This document shows positions 46,801 to 55,500 of a stretch of 64,000 bases of DNA, piece after piece. The notes under the pieces were generated by a model that had not been told where the DNA came from, did not search any database, and saw only the letters and a list, made by a program, of their open reading frames with translations. This DNA comes from an uncultured Anaerolineae bacterium. Lineage in GTDB: Bacteria > Chloroflexota > Anaerolineae > Promineifilales > Promineifilaceae. The translations under genes and the position numbers were made by a program. Within the stretch, counting starts at the first letter, position 1. The number at the start of each line of letters is the position of its first letter. The stretch is from assembly GCA_905479495.1 (NCBI GenBank), contig CAJQMR010000013.1, positions 186,001 through 250,000 on the forward strand. Reading direction: 5' to 3'.

Positions 46801-49219
46801 AATCCTGCTGCTTTTGCCAGCGGATGAAGGTTTCAAATGGCTCAGGCTCTGGCAGGACGGCAGTTTCCCCCTGCACCATTGCCGCATAAAGCGTAAATAG
46901 TTCTTTGTGCAGCAGGCTCTCGGTCCAACCATCGCTGATAATGTGATGCACCGTCCAAATGAAGTGCGTTTCTTGCTGGCCCAGCTGAATGAGCGTGAGA
47001 TGATGCGGTGGTTGATCCAGCGACAGACCCGCAGCCCGGTTTTCGGCCAAAAACTGGGTCAGGCGGCCGGCTTGTTCGTCGGCGCTCAGATCGCGCCAGT
47101 CTAGCAATTGGCTGCGGGGTGATGTATTTTGCAGAACGATTTGCAACGGCCGTTCCCAACCATCCCACACAAAAATGGTGCGAAAAATAGGATGGCGCGC
47201 CACAACCTGCTGCCACGCTTGCAACAGAATCTCCGGTTCCAGTTCACCCTCAATAGTAAAGGCAGGCTGCTCAAAATAGATGTCATCTTCAGGATGGAGC
47301 AGCGTGTGGAACAGGATGCCTTCTTGCAGCGGCGAGAGTGGATAGGCGGCCTCAAAACGGTCGCCAAACCTGGTTTGCAGACGGGATTGTTCGGCGTCGG
47401 TCAGCAGCTGTATTGTTTCGGTAGGCTCAACAACGATAGAAGCTGTGGCAACGGCCGTTGCCAGTTCGGCCACCGTCGGCTGCTGGAATAACTGCGTCTG
47501 CGACAAATCAAAACCAGCCGCGCGCGCCTTGGTCACAATTTGGATGCCTAAAATGGAGTCGCCACCCAAAGCAAAAAAGCTGTCGTGAACACCAACGGGC
47601 GTCACGCCCAGCACCTCGGCCCAAATGTTAGCCAATGTTTCCTCAGCCGAATTACGCGGCGCAGCGTACGGATGAGGTAATTCAGGACGCACACTTTCTG
47701 GCACAGGCAGCGCTTTGCGGTCGATTTTGCCGTTGATGGTCAACGGCATGGCGTCCAGCTGCACAAAGCGAACCGGAATCATGTAATCTGGCAGGCGCTG
47801 TGCCAGGAAGTCGCGCAGTTCGTCAGCCGTAGGCGCAGGTCTTTTCTCGGCAGTCAGGTAAGCGATGAGCTGTTTGCTACCGGATGTCTCATGGACAAGT
47901 ACGGCCGTTTCCCGCACCTGCTCATGCTGCCCCAACACCGCCTCAATTTCGCCCAACTCGATGCGGTAACCGTGAATTTTCACCTGATGATCGATGCGGC
48001 CCAGGAATTCAAAATTTCCGTCGGGGCGCAAACGGGCCAAATCCCCCGTGCGATAAAGGCGGGCACCGGGCAGGCCACTGAACGGGTCTGGTACAAATTT
48101 TTCGGCGGTGAGAGACGGCCGTTTCAAATAACCACGCGCCACACCCTCGCCCCCAATGAACAATTCGCCCACCTCACCCCTTGGCACAGGCCGCATCTGC
48201 TCATCCAACAGATAAAGCTGCGTGTTAGCAATCGGCTGGCCGATAGGCACAGCGCCGCTCAGTTTGTCATCAGGCAATATTTCATAAACGCAGCAGCCAA
48301 CAACCGTTTCCGTGGGGCCGTATTCGTTAAACAAGCGTGTGTTGGGGGCATATTTGCGCCAAAAGGCCAGCTGTTCCGCCGTGAGCTGTTCGCCACCAAT
48401 CACAAACGATTGGGTGGCCTCAGCGGCTTTTTCGGCAGGAATAATCTGGTTGAGCAGCAGCAAATGGGCTGGCGTAATTTTGACCAGGCCAAAGCGTGCC
48501 TGCTCGGTCAACGTCTGGCCTAGCAGGCTGCCGGCATCCCCTTCGGGCAGCAGCGTCACCGGCTGCCCGGCCAGCAGCGGCACAAACAGGCTGGTCACCG
48601 TGAGATCAAAACCAATCGAGGAATGGACCGGTGCCCCGCCAGCCTGTGCCGGATAAGCTTCCAGCGCCCAGTCCAGGTAGTTGGCCAGACCACGATGAGT
48701 AATCATTGCCCCTTTGGGCCTGCCCGTGGAACCAGACGTGTAAATGATGTAGGCCAGATTGTCTGGCTGTACCGGTACGGCCAACTCTTCGCTAGATAGC
48801 AGCGACAAAATATGGTCGGATTGATCAAGGAAGATGGCGTGGCTTTGGGCTGATTTTGGCAGTTTGTGGGCTAAATGGGAGTGGGTGAGGCAAACGGCCG
48901 TTGCCGCATCCGCCAGCATCCATTCAATTCGTTCAGTTGGGTAACCAGGATCGATGGGAACATAGGCCGCACCAGCCTTCAGCACCGCCAGCAAAGCGAC
49001 CACCATCTCCACCGAACGCTCCAGGCAAACAGCCACAAGCGACTCCACCCCGATGCCTTGTTGCTGCAATAAACGGGCTAGCTGGTTAACACGGCCGTTT
49101 AGTTCGGCAAAGGTAAGGTGGTCTGTCTTGGTCAAAACGGCCAAGGCATCAGGCGACTGCTGCACTCGAACTGCAAAACGCTCCGGCACTGAAGCATCTT
49201 TTGTATAAATCATTTTCAT
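40844..49219 (-). CDS. NRPS, A-PCP-C-A-PCP-C-A-PCP
   Basis: 2791 residues. It opens with an A domain and has no condensation domain before it, so module 1 acts as a loader or needs a C domain in trans. A3 cores are near 161, 1231 and 2318; PCP serines near 553 (LGGDS), 1640 (LGGDS) and 2716 (LGGHS); C catalytic motifs HHIISDG near 760 and HHAILDG near 1850. Pocket codes by eye: D-L-T-K-V-G-E-V-G (Asn), D-F-W-N-I-G-M-V-H (Thr, exact), D-A-S-T-I-A-G-V-C (Tyr-like). No epimerase was seen. A domains 2 and 3 each carry two inserted repeat-derived peptides. The start has no clear ribosome-binding site and abuts a 15-base duplication of mbtH sequence. Confidence 0.93.
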   Translation of the reverse strand: MKMIYTKDASVPERFAVRVQQSPDALAVLTKTDHLTFAELNGRVNQLARLLQQQGIGVESLVAVCLERSVEMVVALLAVLKAGAAYVPIDPGYPTERIEWMLADAATAVCLTHSHLAHKLPKSAQSHAIFLDQSDHILSLLSSEELAVPVQPDNLAYIIYTSGSTGRPKGAMITHRGLANYLDWALEAYPAQAGGAPVHSSIGFDLTVTSLFVPLLAGQPVTLLPEGDAGSLLGQTLTEQARFGLVKITPAHLLLLNQIIPAEKAAEATQSFVIGGEQLTAEQLAFWRKYAPNTRLFNEYGPTETVVGCCVYEILPDDKLSGAVPIGQPIANTQLYLLDEQMRPVPRGEVGELFIGGEGVARGYLKRPSLTAEKFVPDPFSGLPGARLYRTGDLARLRPDGNFEFLGRIDHQVKIHGYRIELGEIEAVLGQHEQVRETAVLVHETSGSKQLIAYLTAEKRPAPTADELRDFLAQRLPDYMIPVRFVQLDAMPLTINGKIDRKALPVPESVRPELPHPYAAPRNSAEETLANIWAEVLGVTPVGVHDSFFALGGDSILGIQIVTKARAAGFDLSQTQLFQQPTVAELATAVATASIVVEPTETIQLLTDAEQSRLQTRFGDRFEAAYPLSPLQEGILFHTLLHPEDDIYFEQPAFTIEGELEPEILLQAWQQVVARHPIFRTIFVWDGWERPLQIVLQNTSPRSQLLDWRDLSADEQAGRLTQFLAENRAAGLSLDQPPHHLTLIQLGQQETHFIWTVHHIISDGWTESLLHKELFTLYAAMVQGETAVLPEPEPFETFIRWQKQQDWTAAQQFWQEALAGFAIPTPLTIDLGSRVGHHRTETHNEIHRQLPAALHAQLKQFSREHGLTLGTLLQAAWGLLLSRYSGEPDVLFGTMMSGRVPQLSGVARIAGVLINPVPLRCQISPEDTVLPWLQQFQSNLLALQQYETTPLTQVQSWSELSADQPLFESLLVLENYPRQRHFVGDQLAIRDYYSFERTNYPLTLRLVPDEEMDVFLVYDADRLAETAVSRLFDHYCNLLAGMIVDGERPLIQLPLITEAEAQQLIFEWNEWDTNFLPSSCIHHEFERRAAQNPDAIAVTYATEQLTYAELNDKANQLAHFLQQKGVQPDDLVALYLERSLEMVVAILGVLKAGGAYLPMDTAYPEDRLAFMLADAQPIACLTTSKLAANLQSPISNLILLDADWPTIASRPVTNPTSAVQPHNRAYVIYTSGSTGKPKGVLVTHFNVMRLMWATDNWYHFDQNDVWTLFHSYAFDFSVWEIWGALLYGGRLVVVPYLISRSPHDFYHLLVAEGVTVLNQTPSAFRQLIQAEAELGQDMNLALRYVIFGGEALELNTLQPWFERHGDQMPQLINMYGITETTVHVTYRPIYSNDVAQAPGSVIGQPIPDLQLFILDPQQQPVPIGVPGEIYVGGAGVAAGYLNRPELTAERFVPLSVIRNPLSVNQLPITDHRLPTTVYRTGDLARWLPDGDIEYLGRIDHQVKIRGFRIELGEIEAALGSHTAVRQLLVLVREDEPGEKRLVAYLVLDPAQPVTVTELRSYLQPKLPAYMIPAAFVLLDAFPLTTNGKIDRRALPQPDEARPDLERPYTPPRTRAEEILADIWSRVLNMARVGIDDNYFELGGDSIRSIQVLAQARQAGLNFSLADLFNLQTIGRLSEQIARIELVEAGVAAIDAEPFGLINQADRSQLPLEVEDAYPLSKLQAGMLFHAELAAETAVYHNVTSWQIEGMFVGDLLATAVQQLAQRHTILRTSFDLTTYSEPLQLVWPQAQIPVTLHDLRQLDSEAQAAEISRWVQQTIADKFDWTQPPLLRFHFFQRSATSFQMIMAEHHAILDGWSVASLVTELFQTYQALLKGQTLKPEPGVAYHKFVAAEQVILTSDAARAFWQENLAESSISTVPRLPLPDVGDELLETAVHQTIIAAEQVAKLNEIAHQAGVPLKSVLLAAHLKILGFVCGQDEVISGLVMNGRPEQSGSERAMGLFLNTVPFRQKLGAGSWFDLIRQTFATEKGLLPHRRFPLAEMQQMQGGQPLFEVPFNFLHFHVLDELTGEDQIKIVDEQFYGHANFDLAVEAELNTADGSLALRLEYNPAEFGAYQIERLAGYFERTLAALAAEPDAAHQTFSPLSEAEVQQLLVDWNATETAVPNLLIHEWVAQVAEEMGERTAVAAQNQQLTYAQLNAKANQLAHFLQGQGVGPETIVAVYLNRSPEMVIAALAVLKAGGAYLPIDPAYPAERIYFMLSDAQPHTLITHSRLKYNLQSPIANLLCVDTDWPKIASASEQNLPASVTAENAAYIIYTSGSTGQPKGVVVRHRGVPNLAQAQHKAFDIGPESRVLQFAAFGFDASVSEMFVTLTAGATLILAEAEAMLPGPDLVALVKEQQVTAVTLPPSALAILNPDDFPTLQTVIAAGEACSAQVMTRWSAGRRFVNGYGPTEATVCATTAVLTADGTKPHIGRPLDNVQLFILDETQQPVPVGTPGELYIGGIGVARGYLNRPELTAERFVPWSVIGNQLSVIGDWFTDSGVPFTDDRSPMTVYRTGDLVRYLPDGNIEFLGRLDHQVKIRGYRIELGEIETVLRRRTTVRDALVVARDDAGTGPQLVAYVVGHNVDVADLRATLSQRLPAYMVPATFVLLDVFPLTPNGKIDRKSLPAPTAASAAHYVPPRNNVETVIANLWAETLKLERVGIHDNFFELGGHSLLATQLVTRLRQTLRIELPLRALFDSPTVATMAAVALQPPNNRTLVEKVAQLLIQLSQLSDEEAAKLLSQKR
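41551..41645. repeat. GATTACCGATTACTGATAAC repeat inside A domain 3
   Basis: Tandem variants of ATTACCG and TCATCGGTAAACG fill this stretch in frame, encoding SVIGNQLSVIGDWFTDSGVP between FVP and YRTGDL. Modules without the repeat have only about 10 residues here; this one has 28. Confidence 0.8.
42361..42391. repeat. GATTGGCGATTGGAGA repeat inside A domain 3
   Basis: GGAGATTGGCGATTGGAGAC is translated on the minus strand as NLQSPIANL, in the loop before the A3 core. Confidence 0.7.
44791..44870. repeat. GATTACGGATTACGGATAAC repeat inside A domain 2
   Basis: Words CGGTAATCGGTGATCGGTAA and GATTACGGATTACGGATAAC run through in frame, encoding LSVIRNPLSVNQLPITDHRL between FVP and YRTGDL: 21 linker residues against about 10 in repeat-free modules. 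It is at the same place as the repeat at 41551. Confidence 0.8.
45631..45660. repeat. GATTGGAGATTGGC repeat inside A domain 2
   Basis: GATTGGAGATTGGCGATTGG, continuing with AGATTGGCGG, is translated on the minus strand as NLQSPISNL. It is in the equivalent loop to the repeat at 42361. Confidence 0.75.
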
Positions 49220-49267
49220 ATTTGATTAATACAGTTCCCAATACATAAGAAGACGAGCTCTAAACGA

Positions 49268-49465
49268 TCACGAAGCTTGCTGACGCAAGCTCAGGGGTCT
49301 CATGTCTGTCCATATTTGATTAATATACGCCAGACATGCCTCCTTCGACCCCAGATGACCTACAGAACGCCACCCGTTGGGGATCGTTTGTCCCGCCGGC
49401 CAGATTGAATATTGTTTTTCTTGGTTGATGACAACGGTAAAAAGATACTCAGCCTGGATTTCCAT
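49268..49465 (-). CDS. MbtH-like protein
   Basis: 65 residues, the usual size. The signature is complete: [19 protein letters not shown], then [18 protein letters not shown]. MbtH proteins bind the N-terminal subdomain of adenylation domains and are needed for their folding or activity. The gene lies between the PKS and the three-module NRPS, whose first domain is an A domain, so that is its most likely client. A 15-base stretch of its coding sequence is repeated over the start codon of the next gene. Confidence 0.95.
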   Translation of the reverse strand: MEIQAEYLFTVVINQEKQYSIWPAGQTIPNGWRSVGHLGSKEACLAYINQIWTDMRPLSLRQQAS

Positions 49466-49540
49466 TAGATATAATCCTGTACGTGAAATACTTTCTCAAA
49501 CGGCCGTTTAGCGAATACCACCCGACCATTCTAGAAAAAA

Positions 49541-52500
49541 TTAACGGTTTTGTATAGCCCTGTCAATGCTCATCTTTAGTAAACGAGCCAGTTCGGCCAC
49601 ATAAGGCTCTTTCACAATGTTGTGCGTGCCATGAATAATGTGCACATCCAGCCCACCTTGTGCCAGCGGTGCCCAGCCAATGTCTGCACCATTTGGATTG
49701 CTCACTTCTGTCTCGCTGGCGCGGAATAACGTGACACGGCCTGCATATGGTTTTAGGTCATGCTTGTTCACCAAATCAATGTGCGATTTCCATAAGAAAG
49801 GCGAGATGAGCGACTGCGGCAATGTTTGCCCGGCGCGCATCAGGCGGCGCACGCGCCAGAACAAACGGTATTTTTGCACATCCATGCGGGCCAGTTTATA
49901 GCGTAAAATCGCCCAGCGCTTCAGCAAACGTAGCTTATTCAGCAAACCTTCGCTAAATTCAGGCACTTCTTCACGAGAAACGGCCGTTTCATCTTCTGTA
50001 CCTTCCGCCATACGCAGCACATTGTTGCGCCGCCGGGCAAACTCAGGATTGTGCGTATCCAGCAGCGCCACCAGCGCCACCTCTTGACCCTGAGCATGAA
50101 GCTGCTGAGCAATTTCATAAGCCGCCTCGCCGCCCATGGAAAAGCCACCCACCATGTACGGCCCCTCGGGTTGCACGGCACGTATCTGTTTCACATATTC
50201 GGCCGCCATTTCTATCAGGCTGGCAAATGGTGGCTGTTTACCATCCACACCACGCGCCTGTAAGCCGTAAAATGGCTGGTCCTTGCCTAAATAACGGGTG
50301 AGGTCATAGAAGTTGAGCACGTTGCCAAAACCACCATGCACACAGAAAAACGGTATCTTGTTGCCCTTGGGCTGAATGGGCACCAATGGCGTCCATTCGC
50401 CAGATTTACGGCGGCGTTTTTCTGCTTTTGGTTGAGCCACCTCTTGCGCAGCCTCAGCGGGCACATCGTACTCTGTGTGCAGCAAATCGGCACATTCAGC
50501 AATGGTGGGTGCTTCAAACAGTGTTGCCAGGGAAAGATCGACAGCGTACATTTTCTTGATTTTGGCAAAGAGTCGCACGGCAATGAGTGAATGGCCACCC
50601 AGCTCAAAGAAATCGTCATGAATGCCGATGTCGGTAATGCCCAGTAGCTCTTCCCAGAACTTGACCAGGTTTTTCTCCAGGCCATTGCGCGGCGCGGCAT
50701 AGCTGCTCTGCAATTCCGGCCGGGAAAGCTTGAGGCCGCCATCATCGCCACCATCCTGCTCGCTGTCAGCCTGGTCTACCAACGCCTGCAAATCGAGCGA
50801 ACTAACAATCATTTGCGGCGGTACTTTATTACTCAGAATGCGGCGCAAGGCTTCGATGCCTTCGGCGGGCGCAATGCCATCGGTGAGGGCCAGTTGCAGC
50901 AGGGTTGGTTCGGCATCGCCAGTGGCTACGGCCGTTCTCCCCCCACGATGCTGCTTTTCACTTTCAATCATCGACTCATAGCTCACCCGCTTGAGCATAA
51001 ATTCGTCGATTTCCACCAGCGAACGGCCGTTTTCGTCCATAATCGTGACGTCAAAGGCAGGCACTTCCTGGTGATTACGGCCGTCTTTGTTGTGGCGCAC
51101 ATGGCTAAAGATGCGGCGCGGCAGCGGACCATGCACCTGCACTCTTTTGTACGAAAGCGGCACATAAAAATCGTTGCTCGTTTCGTAGCCATCCACCAGC
51201 GGTAACCCGGCACTTGTTGCCAAATCCATTAGCGCCGGATGCAAGGTAAAGCTGGTCAAATCGTCGCTGAACTGCTCTGGCAGCTCCAGCACGGCCAACA
51301 CCTCATTTTCGCCATAACAAACCTGCCGCAGATTCTTCCAGCGCGGACCAAAGTTGAGGTATGTTTCCTGTTTGGTTTCCTGCTCCATCGGGCCGTAGCT
51401 TACTTCGCGCAGATTACAGCGGGCGGCAATTTCTTGAATGTTGTGGATAGGTTGTTGGGACGAACGGCCGTTACCCACCTTGCCCCGCACATGTTCCTGC
51501 CAGGTATGCTCCGGCGTGCGGCTGGTGACGGAAAAGCCGTAGCCACTGCCATTCTTCTCCAGCGAGACGCGCACCTCGCGGGTTTCATCTTCATGCACTT
51601 CCAGTGGGGCCAGGAAGAACAAATCCTGAATCTCCACCTGACTATTGGGCATGCCTTTGGCCAGGGCCGCTTTGGCAATTTCCAGGTAGCCAGTGCCGGG
51701 AATCAGCGCCTCGCCATCTTTGATGCGGTGCTGATCCAAAATCCAGTGGGTGTCGGTGCGGTAATTGGTAGTGTAAATAATCTCATCGTCGGTATCGACA
51801 ATCACCTTTTCCAGCAGCGGATGTGGGCCATCGGTGCCCACGGACTGCAATTCATCCGCCAAACCCAGGCGAACGGCCGTATCCACCGCCATCCCAACCT
51901 CTTGCCACACGCCCCAGTTCACGGCCACGGTGAAAACGTTGGAAGCGGCCGTTTTGCTCTCGGCAAACGCATTCAGGAACGCATTCGCCGCCACATAATC
52001 CACCTGCCCCGCCGCGCCAATTTCCGTACTGGTTGAGGAGAACAGCACGAAGAAATCCAGTGGTTCATTGGCCAGATACTCATCCAACAGCAGCGTACCG
52101 CGCGCTTTGGGTGCCAGCACCCGCCCCGCCTCCTGCGCTGTTTTGAGCTGGATCAAATTGTCGTCCAGCACACCGGCCGCGTGAATCACGCCATTGATTG
52201 CGCCAAAGCGCTGTTTGGCCTGGGCCACACCGTTCTTCACCTGTGCCCGATTGGTAATGTCCGCCTCAACCACCAACACCTCAGCTCCGGCAGCTTCCAG
52301 CGCCTGGATTTTTTGAATGCGGCGGCTGGTTTTGTCGCTGACGCTGTGGCTTTTGATCCAATCAGGCCACATTTCCCGCTTGGGCAAACCAGAACGGCTC
52401 AACAGAACCAGCTTGGCCTGGGCCGTTTCGGCCAGATGTTCGGCCATGACCAACCCAATGCCACCCATACCACCAGTAATGAGATAAACGCCGCCCGGCT

Positions 52501-55500
52501 TGATGCGCGAGTCAGCCAGAGCGCCTTCGGCCTGCGGGGCTGCTTCAAACTGCTGCTGCCAGCGACGGCCGTTCCGATACGCAAACAGACCATTCTGTGG
52601 CTCAGCCAGCAAATCAGCCTTGATGAGCGCAGCCAAGCCTTCAATCTGATCGGTCATCAGGCTGGCGGGCAGCGCCAAATCAACCAGTCGGGCCGTCACG
52701 CCGGGGAATTCGCGGGGCATCACCTTGATGGGACCCAGCAGCGTCGCTTTGTCCGGGTAAGGAACCTGCTCGTCGTCGATTCGCTGGCTGCCGTTGGTAA
52801 CGGCCGTTACATCCAGCGTTCCTGGCAAACCTTCTTCACCCAGCGCCTGCGCCAGGAAAAAGAGGCTGTAAAAGCCCAAATCCTGATTCTGGTAATAAAC
52901 ACGCATCCGGTCTGGGTTTTGCGGTTGGTTGAGCGTCCACAAATGGGCCACGCGCTGCGGCAGCAGCGACCGACCTGCCAGTTCTTCGACCAGTGTATCG
53001 TAATCAATTCGGGCGCGCGGATTCACCTCATAGGCAAATTCACCCAGTTGGCGGAACTGCTCACCCACCGACACAGAAATGACGGTGTGCCCGGCGCTGC
53101 GCAACTGCTGCTGCACCTGCTCGCCAACACCTAACTTGTCCTTGAACAGCAGCCAGGTAAGCGGCTGCATAACGGCCGTTGCCGGTTTTTCCGCAAGCTG
53201 CCAGGTGCGTTTGTAGAACCAATTTTCCAGCTCTGGCATCTTGGCCAGGACGGTTTTGGTTACTTCGGCCCCGCTAAACAGCGTCGTGCCAGGGTCGATC
53301 CAGTGGCGCTGCCGTTCAAACGGGTACGTCGGCAGCGGCACGCGGTGGCGAATCTCGTCAGCATAGAACGCAGCCCAATCGGGCATGACGCCAGCCAGCC
53401 AGAGGCGGCCCAGGCTGGTGAGAGCAAATTGCAGGTCAGCCAACTCTTCTTTGCGATGGCGTAGGGAGGAAACGGCCGTATGTGACCGACTCTTCTCCGG
53501 GTGCATCCGCACCAACGAGCTAAGCGTTTGTCCCGGGCCGACTTCCAAAAAGACCCGATTTGGCTCGTTTAATAGCGTCGTCAGGCCATCGGCAAAGCGC
53601 ACCGTGTGGCGCAGATGGCGCACCCAATAAGTGGGGTCCGTCGCCTCTTCCGGCGTAATCCAGGCACCACTCAAGTTGGAAATAAAAGGCATCGTCGGGG
53701 GATTAAACTGGATTTTGGCCAACTCACGACCAAATTCATCCAAAATGGGCTCCAGCATGGGGGAATGGGCCGCCACGTTGATGCGCACGCGGCGATATTC
53801 CACCTCTTTTTCCGCCAGCACCGCTTCCAGTTTTTCCAACGCAGCCACTTCGCCAGACACCACGCACAGTTCTGGGTTATTAATCACGGCAATCGAAAGC
53901 CCGTCGCTGAGCAGCGGCTCAATCGCTTCTTCCGTCAGCGGCACGCTAATCATGCCGCCTTCGGGCAGCGTCTCAAATAATTTGCCCCGCAGGGTCACGA
54001 TGAACAGGGCATCTTTGAGCGACAGCACACCAGCCAGACAAGCGGCGGTGTATTCGCCCATGCTGTGCCCCGTCATGGCAACCGGTTCAATCCCCCAAGA
54101 ACGCCACAGTTGGGCCAGGGCGTATTCGGTCATGAAAATGGCAGGCAGGTTGCGCGACGGCCGTTTTAATTCCTCCGCCGCACTTTCCAGATTCTCAGCT
54201 GTGGGGAACATCAATTGGCGCAGGTCGGTGTCGAGATACGGCCGTACCAGCGCCAAACAATTATCAATCGCTTCCTGGTAAACCGGTTCCGCCTCGTATA
54301 AACCCAACCCCATGTTCGGGTACTGCGCCCCGCCGCCAGGGAACATAAACACCACCGACGGCTCCGCATCGCTGGCCTGCTGGCTAATCACGCGCTTGCG
54401 GTCGCCGCTGGTCAAACTCTCGGCAGCATCAGCCGCGCTTTGCACCGCCACAACGCGGCGGTGCGGCATCGGTTGGCGACCCAGTTGCAGCGTGTAGGCC
54501 ACATCGGCCAAGGGCACATCAGGATTTTCTTGCAGAAAAGCAGCTAGATTTTGACTGGCTGCATCCAAGGCTGAATTCGTCTTGGCGGAAAGCTGCAAAA
54601 GCTGCCAATCACGCGATTTACTCGATGGCTCCAACTCCGGCGCTTCTTCTACGATTATGTGGGCATTCGTGCCCCCAACCCCCAGCGAACTCACACCCGC
54701 CCGGCGCGGTGACTCATCCTGTGGCCAGTCACGCAGCTCGTGATTGACGAAGAAGGGACTATCCTCCAGGTTGAGCATCGGGTTGGGCGCTTTGTAATTC
54801 AAGCTTGCTGGAATTTGCTTGTGCTTGAGAGCTTGCACCACTTTAATGAAGGCGGCCACGCCTGCGGCCGTATCCAAATGGCCAATATTCGTTTTTACGG
54901 AACCCAAACCGCTAAACTGCTTCTTGTCTGTGGTCTGGCGGAACGCCTGCGTCAACGCCGTGACCTCGATAGGATCGCCGATGCGGGTGCCAGTGCCGTG
55001 GGCTTCAATGTAATCAATCGTGTCGGCGTCAATATTGGCTAAAGCAATCGCTTCAGCAATCGCACCCGCCTGGCCATCCACGCTGGGGGCTAAATAATTG
55101 ACCTTGCCGGAGCCATCGTTATTCACGGCCGAGCCGCGAATAATGGCATGGATTGTGTCGCCATCTTCAATCGCATCGGCCAGGCGGCGCAGCGTCACCA
55201 CACCCACACCGCTGCCAAAAATCGTGCCGTCGGAATCGGCGTCAAACGAGCGGCAGTGGCCATCAGAGGAGACAATTTCGCCTTCCTGATACAGGTAGCC
55301 TTGCCGATGGGGCATCTCGATGGTCACGCCACCCGCCAGAGCCATGTCACATTCGCCGCTGAGCAAGCTTTGCGAAGCCATGTGAATGGCCACCAGCGAG
55401 GTAGAACACGCCGTTTGCACGTTCACACTGGGACCGCGCAGATTCATCAGGTACGAGACACGGGTGGTGAGAAAATCTTTGTCGTTGCCGGTGTGGCGCA

